NCBI GenBank assembly: GCA_013813755.1
Contig: JACCRD010000054.1
Location: 1-7,630 of the forward strand
DNA length: 7,630 nucleotides
Direction: 5' to 3'
Source: Acidobacteriota bacterium
Lineage (GTDB): Bacteria > Acidobacteriota > Blastocatellia > Pyrinomonadales > Pyrinomonadaceae
Of this stretch, positions 1 to 5,446 are shown one piece after another. Position 1 is the stretch's first letter, and each line of letters opens with the position of its first letter. The notes under the pieces are model-generated. The model had not been told where the DNA came from, searched no databases, and saw only the letters and a program-made list of their open reading frames with translations. The translations under genes and the position numbers were made by a program.

Positions 1-2
1 GA

Positions 3-65
3 ATTGTGAGCATTGATAATCCACATATTAGTGATACAAGCGTCAACAATATTGTAATTCGATAA
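3..65 (+). CDS. possible 3' tail of an upstream gene (partial)
   Basis: A reading frame open from the left edge ends at TAA (63-65) and encodes about 20 residues ending NNIVIR. An open frame this short is not significant alone. What supports it is the hairpin terminator on the same strand about 45 bases further on, which is where the end of an upstream transcript would be expected. The family cannot be recognised from so few residues. Confidence 0.3.
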   Translation: MVSIDNPHISDTSVNNIVIR

Positions 66-107
66 ATCCAAGCGACGGGTAAAACGGTAAATTCAGGTAG
101 GAATGAA

Positions 108-178
108 GGGGATAAAAAGGTTTGGGAAAAAAACCGCCGGACGGGCTTTTACACTAACCTTTTGTCCTTTTTCTTTTA
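108..178 (+). terminator. extended-hairpin intrinsic terminator (or 5' leader hairpin of the carboxylase gene)
   Basis: GGATAAAAAGGTT (110-122) pairs with AACCTTTTGTCC (156-167) through about 12 base pairs with one bulged A (114). The 33-base interior can fold further (AAAACCG with CGG and TTTT). A T-rich run, TTTTTCTTTT, follows at 168-177. Its position suits termination of a transcript entering from the left, but it also lies 40 bases before the start codon at 218 and could act as a leader structure for that gene. The hairpin is seen in the sequence; the function is inferred. Confidence 0.5.
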
Positions 179-217
179 ATATCAATTGTTCTTCTCTGTG
201 GACGGCAAAATTTAATA

Positions 218-1840
218 ATGAAACTAACGAAGAAAAAATCGCGTCTGCGCGAATTAACTGATGAATTTGAGCGACTCGAGCATAAACTGCGTTTGGGCGG
301 CGGGGCGGCAAAAATTGAGAAAATCCACAAACAGGGAAAATTGACGGCGCGTGAAAGAATCGATCTGCTTTTTGATAAAGACGCATTTCAGCAGGAGATC
401 GGTCTGCTCATTGCCTACGACGAATATAACGGACAGGCGCCCGCTGCGGCGGTCGTCACGGTGATCGGAAAAATACAGGAGCGCGAATGTGTCGTCGTTG
501 CCAATGACGCAACGATCAAAGCCGGGGCATGGTATCCGGAAACAATCAAAAAAATTCTCCGCGCCCAGGAAATTGCGATGCGCAATCGTGTGCCGATTGT
601 TTATCTGGTTGATTCGGCGGGCGTTAATTTGCCGTATCAGGGCGGTGTTTTCCCGGGTCAATACGGCGCAGCCAGAATTTTTTATTACAACTCAATTATG
701 CGGCGTTATTTGCGCGTTCCGCAGATCGCCGCCGTGATGGGAATGTGCGTCGCCGGCGGCGCTTATCTGCCCGCGCTTTCTGATTCAATTTTGATGGTCG
801 AAGGCACTTCATTTATGGGACTCGGCGGCGCGAATTTGGTGAAGGGCGCGACCGGACAAACGATTGACAACGAAACTCTGGGCGGGGCTTTAACTCATAA
901 TTCTATTTCCGGCGTGGCGCATTACCGCACCAAAGACGAATCGGAATGTATCGAAAAAATCCGTGAGTTGATTGCCGAACTGCCGAGAAAACATCAAACC
1001 TCAGTGTCAATAATCGAAGAAAAAAAATCAAAAAGAAAGCCTGAAGATTTGTACGGACTTCTGCCGAATGATCATCGCGCTCCATATGAAATGCGCGAAG
1101 TTTTAGACTGTGTATTTGATGAAGGCAAACTCGATGAATTTCAAGCTGATTACGCGAAAGAAATTATCTGCGGAACGGCGCGAATCGGCGGAATTCACGT
1201 CGGCATCATCGCCAATCATCGCGGAATGGTCAAGCAGACCAACAAAGCTCCCAAATTCGGCGGGATAATTTACACCGAATCGGCTGAAAAAACCGCTTAT
1301 TTTATCGAAAACTGCAACCGATTGAAAACGCCGATTTTGTTTATCCAGGACGTTTCCGGCTTTATGATCGGAGCGGAAGCGGAACACTCCGGAATCATTC
1401 GCGCCGGAGCGCATTTTGTCGAAGCGATGGCAACCGCGTCTGTTCCAAAACTGGTTTTGACTATCAATCACGCATCCGGCGCGGGTTATTACGCGATGGC
1501 TGGACAGGGGTTTGATCCGGACTTTATTTTCTCTTTGCCGACGGGCAGAATGGGCGTAATGGAAGGAGATTCAGCGGCGCAGGCGATTTTCGGCACACAA
1601 ATCGAAAAGCTGAAAAAAGAAGGCAAACAGCCTGACGAAAAAATCGTCTCTGAAATGAACAATGTGCGTGAAACTTATGAGCGCGAACTTGACGCAAAAT
1701 ACGCCGCAGCGCGCGGTTTTGTTGACGCGATTGTCACGCCGGAAAATCTCCGCGACGCTTTACAAATCGCCCTGGAAACGTGTTTGAATACCGACCAGCC
1801 GCACATCGGCGCATTTGTTTTACCTCAAACTTTGTCGTGA
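218..1840 (+). CDS. acyl-CoA carboxylase, carboxyltransferase (beta) subunit
   Basis: 540-aa biotin-dependent carboxyltransferase, related to methylcrotonyl-CoA and propionyl-CoA carboxylase beta subunits. It moves the carboxyl group from carboxybiotin to an acyl-CoA in branched-chain amino acid or odd-chain fatty acid breakdown. The N-terminal stretch RLGGGAAKIEKIHKQGKLTARER (split around residues 26-47) is a family hallmark. The N-terminal crotonase-like domain carries VVVANDAT (92-99), YLVDSAGVNLP (129-139) and the oxyanion-type CVAGGAYLPA (177-186). The C-terminal domain carries FGGIIYTESAEK (347-358), IQDVSGFMIG (376-385), ASGAGYYAM (419-427) and GRMGVMEGDSAAQ (443-455). The length is normal and the frame intact. 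The start at 218 fits the family N-terminus; GGACGG about 20 bases upstream is only a poor ribosome site. No biotin carboxylase or biotin-carrier gene is in view, so the acyl-CoA substrate cannot be fixed. Confidence 0.93.
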   Translation: MKLTKKKSRLRELTDEFERLEHKLRLGGGAAKIEKIHKQGKLTARERIDLLFDKDAFQQEIGLLIAYDEYNGQAPAAAVVTVIGKIQERECVVVANDATIKAGAWYPETIKKILRAQEIAMRNRVPIVYLVDSAGVNLPYQGGVFPGQYGAARIFYYNSIMRRYLRVPQIAAVMGMCVAGGAYLPALSDSILMVEGTSFMGLGGANLVKGATGQTIDNETLGGALTHNSISGVAHYRTKDESECIEKIRELIAELPRKHQTSVSIIEEKKSKRKPEDLYGLLPNDHRAPYEMREVLDCVFDEGKLDEFQADYAKEIICGTARIGGIHVGIIANHRGMVKQTNKAPKFGGIIYTESAEKTAYFIENCNRLKTPILFIQDVSGFMIGAEAEHSGIIRAGAHFVEAMATASVPKLVLTINHASGAGYYAMAGQGFDPDFIFSLPTGRMGVMEGDSAAQAIFGTQIEKLKKEGKQPDEKIVSEMNNVRETYERELDAKYAAARGFVDAIVTPENLRDALQIALETCLNTDQPHIGAFVLPQTLS

Positions 1841-1941
1841 CTCAGTTGTGACAGCAAATACGGCACCAGTTTTCATGAGCAAATTCATACTCTGGCTTTA
1901 TCTGTTGCGGCGGCGACAAATTTTACCAACAGCCTGATCAG

Positions 1942-1985
1942 CACAAACGCGAAAAAAATCCTTTTTGTGTTTGTGAGTTTTTATG
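1942..1985 (+). terminator. intrinsic terminator after the carboxylase gene
   Basis: CACAAACGCGAAAAA (1942-1956) folds on CTTTTTGTGTTTGTG (1961-1975) with about 14 pairs, two of them G-U on the + transcript, and a very short loop. AGTTTTTATG follows. On the opposite strand the G-U pairs become A-C mismatches and there is no T run, so it should act on the + strand, about 100 bases after the carboxylase stop and just before the convergent pyrophosphatase gene ends. Confidence 0.6.
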
Positions 1986-1993
1986 ATTCAATT

Positions 1994-2611
1994 TTATTTA
2001 ATTTTTTGGAGTAGATCAGCGTAATCTTTGACAGATTCCAAAATAACTTTCTGCGCTTCTTCGCGTCCGTAAATATATGCGATTTCGCAAATTAGCGGTT
2101 CGCTCGGCAGATTTTTGTAAGTTAAAAAATAATGCTGGAGGCGATTGACGATACTGCCCGGGAGTTCAGAAATATCTTTGAAATTTTCATAGATTTTATC
2201 GCCGACGAGCGTGGCGATAATTTTGTCGTCCGCTTCGCCGCCGTCGAGCAGGCAGAAACCGCCGATTGGTTTGGCTTTTAAGATAATGTCACCGCGCGGA
2301 ATGTGATGTTCGGACAGAACAAGAATATCGAGCGGGTCGCCGTCGCCTTCCGCCACTATTCTGCCCGAGTTTTTACTGGCGAGCCGGGCGATGTTCGCGC
2401 CGCAGAAGGTTTGCGGAATAAAACCGTAGTTGGCAGGAACAACGTTTGAATACTGCTGCGGGCGGTCAATCTTCAGATAACCGGTTTCCTTGTCGATTTC
2501 ATACTTCACGGTGTCGCGCGGGACAATTTCGATAAAAACCATAACTTCCTGCGGGACGTGTTCGCCAATTGTTATTCCGTGCCACGGATGGGCTTTGTTG
2601 ATTCGGTACAT
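1994..2611 (-). CDS. ppa: inorganic pyrophosphatase, family I
   Basis: 205-aa soluble cytoplasmic pyrophosphatase that hydrolyses PPi to two phosphates and so pulls biosynthetic reactions forward. The family I signature DGDPLDILVL lies at residues 90-99, with metal-binding Asp90, Asp92 and Asp95. Other active-site elements are EIVPRDTVKYEID (28-40), the basic residue of KIDRP (47-51), PANYGFIPQTF (59-69), the Asp/Lys cluster ADDKI (127-131) and YFLTYK (161-166). The length is slightly above the usual 170-185 residues; the extra residues lie in the N-terminal lead and near the insertion around residues 72-88. The gene is convergent with the carboxylase gene. No Shine-Dalgarno is seen before the ATG, which agrees with the nearly leaderless promoter described separately. 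Confidence 0.95.
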   Translation of the reverse strand: MYRINKAHPWHGITIGEHVPQEVMVFIEIVPRDTVKYEIDKETGYLKIDRPQQYSNVVPANYGFIPQTFCGANIARLASKNSGRIVAEGDGDPLDILVLSEHHIPRGDIILKAKPIGGFCLLDGGEADDKIIATLVGDKIYENFKDISELPGSIVNRLQHYFLTYKNLPSEPLICEIAYIYGREEAQKVILESVKDYADLLQKIK

Positions 2612-2620
2612 AGATAGCTT

Positions 2621-2649
2621 ATTTTACTTATAATTACTTAGTGTTACAA
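2621..2649 (-). promoter_or_regulatory. sigma-70-type promoter for the pyrophosphatase gene
   Basis: Read on the minus strand, TTGTAA (2649-2644) and TAAAAT (2626-2621) are separated by exactly 17 bases. That is 4/6 and 5/6 matches to the -35 and -10 consensus. Transcription would begin around 2614, only about 3 bases before the ATG (2611), so the mRNA would be almost leaderless. This fits the absence of a ribosome-binding site. Confidence 0.42.
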
Positions 2650-2667
2650 AGTGATATTCCCTGAATA

Positions 2668-2806
2668 TCTAGAAGCTATCTCAAAAATAGATTGTAAGCG
2701 TTTTAAGTTCAAACTTTAGTTTGCTCCGCCGCGCTTCGTTGGCAGAAACACACGCTGAAGCGCGAACTCGGAACGCCGGGTGCGTATTTTTGAGATAGGT
2801 TCTAGA
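2668..2806. mobile_element. MITE-like element with 22-bp terminal inverted repeats
   Basis: The left end TCTAGAAGCTATCTCAAAAATA (2668-2689, 22 bases) and the right end (2785-2806) are inverted copies differing at one position. The total length is 139 bp and there is no coding capacity. CTAG lies at both outer ends and could be either a 4-bp target duplication or part of the repeat. The interior holds CAAACT/AGTTTG (2710-2723) and a perfect 8-bp arm pair, CGCGCTTC (2730-2737) and GAAGCGCG (2757-2764). The shape is that of a non-autonomous transposable element; no transposase is present to mobilise it. The end sequence GxxCTATCTCAAAAATA is reminiscent of IS5-like tips, which is an unverified impression. 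Confidence 0.6.
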
Positions 2807-2939
2807 TGTATTTTACCACTCCATAACACTCCATCCGAGCAGGTAGTGGATACATTGTTAAATACAGGTATTTGCAACCAATTAAAATATTTTGATAGAC
2901 TGCTTTTGCTTAACACCACATTCAGTTGTCAAAGACCGA

Positions 2940-2973
2940 AGCCCTTAGTTGATCAGAACTAAAGGCTTTTTTA
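2940..2973 (+). terminator. strong intrinsic terminator with no obvious upstream + gene
   Basis: AGCCCTTAGTT (2940-2950) and AACTAAAGGCT (2957-2967) form an 11-pair stem with a single C-A mismatch and loop GATCAG, followed by six T (2967-2972). The T run makes it a + strand terminator. Nearby genes are on the minus strand: the stop of the membrane-protein gene is at 2975-2977, so the hairpin also lies just after that gene, but in that direction the following bases are TCGGTCTTTG, a poor U tract. The stretch 2807-2939 holds no gene that can be recognised; it may hold a short RNA that ends here, or the remnant of a gene cut by the element at 2668-2806. Confidence 0.65.
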
Positions 2974-2974
2974 T

Positions 2975-3151
2975 TCAAAATTGCATATAGACAGCATACA
3001 CGGCGCAAAGAATCGAAATTATCCCAACGTTTAGTTTGATAACTATTGAGTATAATCTCCGCCTTTCTCGAATCAATTCAATTTTAGCGTTCCGCGCAAA
3101 CCTAGCGTCGGATCGTTCTAAATGATTCTCAATGTCTTTAAGCCTGTTCAC
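2975..3151 (-). CDS. 58-aa predicted single-pass membrane protein, GTG start
   Basis: The GTG at 3151-3149 lies inside the last codons of the HTH gene, and the two genes overlap by 14 bases (GTGAACAGGCTTAA). The frame gives 58 residues. The first 33 are charged and helical (NRLKDIENHLERSDARF then IELIRERRRLY), and the last 20 or so are hydrophobic (VGIISILCAVYAVYMQF), a plausible transmembrane helix running to the C-terminus. An in-frame TAA two codons upstream makes GTG the first usable start. There is no Shine-Dalgarno, so translation is probably coupled to the HTH gene. The layout of a short amphipathic helix plus terminal membrane helix recalls XhlA-like phage proteins and small membrane effectors, but no family is recognised. 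The reality of the gene rests on overlap geometry and composition. Confidence 0.6.
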   Translation of the reverse strand: MNRLKDIENHLERSDARFARNAKIELIRERRRLYSIVIKLNVGIISILCAVYAVYMQF

Positions 3152-3341
3152 TTTTTACTTTCATTGGTCTGCCTGGTCTGCGATCAAGTTGTTCGATTCT
3201 TTTTATTTCATCTTCAGCAATGACAAGATCGCGCCCAAATTTTTCGGCTTTGATAATGCCGCCTAAAACCATCTGCCGGACTCTTGACGGGTCAACATTT
3301 AATCTTTTTGCCGCATCTTTTGTCGTCAGACAGTCTTTCAT
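3138..3341 (-). CDS. small helix-turn-helix (excisionase/MerR-like) DNA-binding protein
   Basis: 67 residues from the ATG at 3341-3339. LTTKDAAKRLNVDPSRVRQM (5-24) is the helix-turn-helix of the excisionase/HTH_17 group. It is followed by the wing-like KAEKFGRDLVIAEDEIKRIE (31-50) and a basic RRPGRPMK tail, typical of these mini-regulators. In-frame ATGs at 3374 and 3371 would add the hydrophobic lead MMFIFVVDCSC; starting at 3341 gives the normal family N-terminus (MKDCLTTKDAA) and is preferred, although no start has a ribosome site. It forms a two-gene unit with the overlapping membrane-protein gene. It may control its own operon or the repeats at 3454-3590; this is inference. Confidence 0.8.
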   Translation of the reverse strand: MKDCLTTKDAAKRLNVDPSRVRQMVLGGIIKAEKFGRDLVIAEDEIKRIEQLDRRPGRPMKVKSEQA

Positions 3342-3453
3342 ACAAGAACAATCTACTACAAAAATAAACATCACGCAAGAGTGAGCAGAATGAATTTCGA
3401 ATTTCTTTTATAGGAAGCAGATCCCGTCTTGCCATTTCAAAATGACATCGACT

Positions 3454-3590
3454 CTAGGTGGGTGAAAGTTTAATCTATATTTACTTGTGCACTCAAGTGC
3501 ACGTCTGTCCTATGCAGGCGAAGATTTAATGCGGAACTTTATCCCAAATTAAAATGGGATTTAATCGTATCTATGCAGGCGAAGGTTTAG
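3454..3590. repeat. three-copy 20-bp repeat alternating with two unrelated hairpins
   Basis: CTATGCAGGCGAAGRTTTAR occurs at 3510-3529 and 3571-3590 (two differences), and a weaker copy CTAGGTGGGTGAAAGTTTAA lies at 3454-3473. The starts are 56 and 61 bases apart. Each interval contains a different hairpin: GTGCACT-CA-AGTGCAC at 3487-3502 (7-bp stem) and ATCCCA with TGGGAT at 3541-3560 (6-bp stem). The array fills most of the gap between the divergent HTH gene and the first + gene. It could be a multi-site operator, an iteron-like protein-binding array or a structured RNA. No protein-coding content was seen in the rest of 3342-3621. Confidence 0.6.
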
Positions 3591-3621
3591 GCTTGGAATT
3601 TTGGAATGTATTGTGATTGAT

Positions 3622-3903
3622 ATGAAAACAGTCAAATGCCAAGAATTACTGAGTAAAGAAGAATCACTGGACGACGCACAAAATGTAGTGAAAGAAACTG
3701 TGCCTGAAGTAACTGCACCAAAATCCATTGCTCCAGAACTGCGAATCCGGATCAGTAACGCCATAAAAGCTATAAAAAGCTTGGGCGGAGAAGTGACAGG
3801 TTTTGACGCTGGTAATGCAACGGATGAAGAACTGTAAGAGGAATTGGATGCATTAACCGAACAGTACAAAAGATTAAAAACTTCTAAAGGGACAAAGAAA
3901 TAG
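3622..3903 (+). pseudogene. hypothetical small gene interrupted by an in-frame TAA
   Basis: From ATG 3622 the frame gives 71 residues to TAA at 3835-3837, then continues open for another 21 codons (EELDALTEQYKRLKTSKGTK then K) to TAG at 3901-3903. The tail reads like real protein, completing a charged helix that begins DEEL just before the stop. A single C-to-T change (CAA to TAA) would explain it. The reconstructed product is about 93 residues, acidic at first (KEESLDDAQ), with a central helix ELRIRISNAIKAIKSLGG (39-56). The family is not recognised. In-frame TTG 3601 and GTG 3613 are alternative starts; none has a clear ribosome site. A functional 71-aa protein remains possible. Confidence 0.5.
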
Positions 3904-3931
3904 AATGTTTTGTAAAGAGGAAACCAAATCA

Positions 3932-4319
3932 ATGCGAATCATTATTTTATTATTCTTTATCGTTTGCACATCGCACATCGCCGCCGCTCAAGACAAAAAA
4001 CGTAAAATTGTAACCTCGCGAATCGAAGACGCATGGGCAAAGAGCAAAACAACTGAGTCATTGAATTTAATTATCCTTAACTGCGATAAGCGCGGTTCAC
4101 TTTCTAAAATATCTTGGCAAGACAATAAAACCGGTGTATTATCTCGAATGAAACAGGCAAAATGCTAAAGTAAATGTGCAGATAAGTAAGAATGTAATTC
4201 GACTTTTGCCTGACACACCTTTTATAAAAAGGATGTTTACAGCAGTTTACAGATTCCGCGTAATTTATTATACGGAATTCGAATTCGGTATACACAAAGT
4301 TCGGCATCTTCGCTTGTAA
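3932..4319 (+). pseudogene. secreted hypothetical protein gene with a +1 frameshift
   Basis: The frame from ATG 3932, with GAGG at 3917-3920 as ribosome site, encodes a clear Sec signal peptide (MRIIILLFFIVCTSHIAAAQ) and about 58 further residues (DAWAKSKTTESLNLIILNCD) before TAA at 4166-4168. One frame over, the sequence is open from 4152 to TAA 4317-4319 and reads NAKVNVQISKNVIRLLPDTP and then YRFRVIYYTEFEFGIHK, a strand-rich tail that stops 28 bases before the next gene's preferred ATG (4348). Removing one G at 4156-4157 joins the frames as SRMKQQNAKVNV and gives about 128 residues. The family is not recognised; the protein would be periplasmic or secreted. An ATG at 3905 in the same frame would extend it by nine residues but would spoil the signal peptide. 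Confidence 0.6.
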
Positions 4320-4347
4320 TTCGTAAGCGTGTATGAGAGAAAGAATT

Positions 4348-4760
4348 ATGAAAATCATTTTTACAACTTTGTTCATAATCGCCGTTTGTTTGAGTTCCGC
4401 CTTTTCGCAAACGATTCAAAACGAGCCGCAAAGATTTTCATACCACATTTGGGGAAGCGTTACAGATGAACAATCAAAACCGGCAGTAAAAATTTCGGTT
4501 TGTTTTGTTCCGGCAGAACGCCCAATAAACGGCAGAATTCCTTGTACTAAAACCGACGAGTCGGGCAATTTTGCTTTTACCGTAAAAGACGTTCCTGATA
4601 AATATGTTGTTTCAGCGTCAAACAAAGAATTTCCGCTTTTCTTCGTAGGAGACGAAGAAAGAGGCTACCGCATAAAACACTCAGAAATAATGAGATTTGG
4701 CGCAAAAAAGAATGCCGAAAAGTTACGTTGAAATTTGATACGAAACACACGGTCAATTAA
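4348..4760 (+). pseudogene. secreted carboxypeptidase-regulatory-like domain protein with a -1 frameshift
   Basis: The start at ATG 4348 gives a signal peptide (MKIIFTTLFIIAVCLSSAFS) and has a purine-rich AGAGAAAG upstream; the in-frame ATG 4333 has none. The mature part is one beta-sandwich module of the CarboxypepD_reg/SdrD-B type: GSVTDEQSKPAVKISVCFVP, then TKTDESGNFAFTVKDVPDKY, the usual 'D.G.F....V..G.Y' pattern. The frame ends at TGA 4732-4734 after an odd KLR. One frame over, GTTACG at 4720 begins VTLKFDTKHTVN with TAA at 4758-4760, the expected final strand of such a domain. Restoring one base at about 4719 (AA to AAT) gives AENVTLKFDTKHTVN and a protein of about 137 residues. Such modules are usually exported accessory or surface domains; the specific role is unknown. 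Confidence 0.68.
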
Positions 4761-4784
4761 CGAAGAGTCTTATGGTAAGGCAAT

Positions 4785-4897
4785 GCCGAACAATTCAATG
4801 GACGTGAGGGCGAAACAGCGACTTTGTTTGTTAGCTTGTCTTTTTACCCTGACGTTGCGCGTGGCGGTTTCGCCCCACGTCATCTCAACCGTTTGAT
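4785..4897. repeat. structured element copy A, attC-like
   Basis: A stem of GACGTG (4801-4806), one unpaired A (4807) and GGGCGAAAC (4808-4816) pairs exactly with GTTTCGCCC (4867-4875) and CACGTC (4876-4881). The edges resemble an integron attC: GCCGAAC AATTCAATGG on the left (4785) and CATCTCAACC GTTTGAT on the right (to 4897). That is AAC and GTT core triplets with attC-like spacers, and the single extrahelical base in the stem also fits. Neither core matches the RYYYAAC/GTTRRRY consensus fully. It sits 24 bases after the end of the broken gene at 4348-4760, where a cassette recombination site would be. A second copy lies at 5445-5579. No integrase is in the window. Confidence 0.45.
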
Positions 4898-4900
4898 TTA

Positions 4901-4950
4901 TTTGCGGAAATCGGCGAACTTCTTATGTCCAAAATTCGTAATTCCGCAAA
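4901..4950. repeat. 9-bp inverted repeat in the leader of the acetyltransferase remnant
   Basis: TTTGCGGAA (4901-4909) and TTCCGCAAA (4942-4950) are a perfect inverted pair with a 32-base loop, directly after element A and 43 bases before the ATG at 4994. No T run follows. It may be a leader hairpin or part of a larger fold with element A; the function is unknown. Confidence 0.4.
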
Positions 4951-4993
4951 ACTCCGTGTTTGGCGTTGCTGTCACGTTGCTATTAGAAAAGAG

Positions 4994-5446
4994 ATGAAAA
5001 TACGAAAAGCTAAATCGAATGAATCTGAAATCTTGACGCAGATTGCTCAAGCTGCCAAAAGATATTGGAATTATCCTGAACGTTGGCTTATCTAGTGGAA
5101 AGACGCCCTGACCATCACGCCCGATTTTATTTTGAAGAATGAAGTTTGAGCGACAGTTGCCCGAGATAAAATACTTGGCTTTTATGCTCTTGCCGCAGAG
5201 GATGGAGCGATGGCTTTAGAACATCTCTGGGTTTCTCCTGAGCATATCGGCACAGGTGTCGGGCGTAAGCTATTTGCTCACGCCGTAGATAAAGCAATCT
5301 CTCTAAATGCAAAATCAATAGACATCGAATCAGACCCGAACGCTGAAGAGTTCTACAAAAGGATGGGAGCAAAACGCATCGGGGAAAATGTCACGCAAGT
5401 TGAAGAAACAAAAAGAATATTACCGCGACTTCGTGTTGACCTTTAG
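4994..5446 (+). pseudogene. GNAT-family N-acetyltransferase with two in-frame stop codons
   Basis: From ATG 4994 one unbroken register of 150 codons runs to TAG 5444-5446, interrupted by TAG at 5093-5095 and TGA at 5147-5149. Without them it is a full-length small GNAT acetyltransferase (acetyl-CoA-dependent acylation of an amine; substrate unknown). It opens MKIRKAKSNESEILTQIA, then YWNYPERWL, then the post-stop stretch WKDALTITPDFILKNEV, then ILGFYALA. The acetyl-CoA-binding region follows: LEHLWVSPEHIGTGVGRKLF around residues 74-93, with the V..E..GTGVG P-loop motif, and the C-terminal DPNAEEFYKRMGAKRIGE (114-131). The TAG sits where the family has a residue before the Trp of 'WL..WKDALTITP'. 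Both stops are explained by C-to-T or G-to-A transitions. Only fragments could be made: a 33-residue N-terminal piece, or a 78-residue piece from ATG 5210. It is followed at once by structured element B. Confidence 0.85.

Noticed and set aside
93..386. Minus-strand open frame across the carboxylase start
   Set aside because: It is antisense to conserved N-terminal carboxylase sequence and to the leader hairpin; no recognisable domain.
3454..3590. CRISPR array
   Set aside because: Only three copies, one of them poor, with intervals of unequal length that carry their own hairpins, and no cas genes.
4104..4376. Minus-strand 90-codon open frame with a hydrophobic start
   Set aside because: It is antisense to two + strand genes whose signal peptides and ribosome sites are better. 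The hydrophobic start is the complement of an AT-rich leader, and the palindromic GAATTCGAATTC makes both strands look alike.
4801..4897. Short open frame through element A (VRAKQRLCLLACLF...)
   Set aside because: The equivalent frame in copy B is broken by a stop, and conservation between copies follows base pairing rather than codons.
4994..5446. Selenocysteine or pyrrolysine recoding in the acetyltransferase
   Set aside because: Two different stop codons at non-catalytic positions in a family with no known recoding, in a block where neighbouring genes carry other lesions; mutation is simpler.
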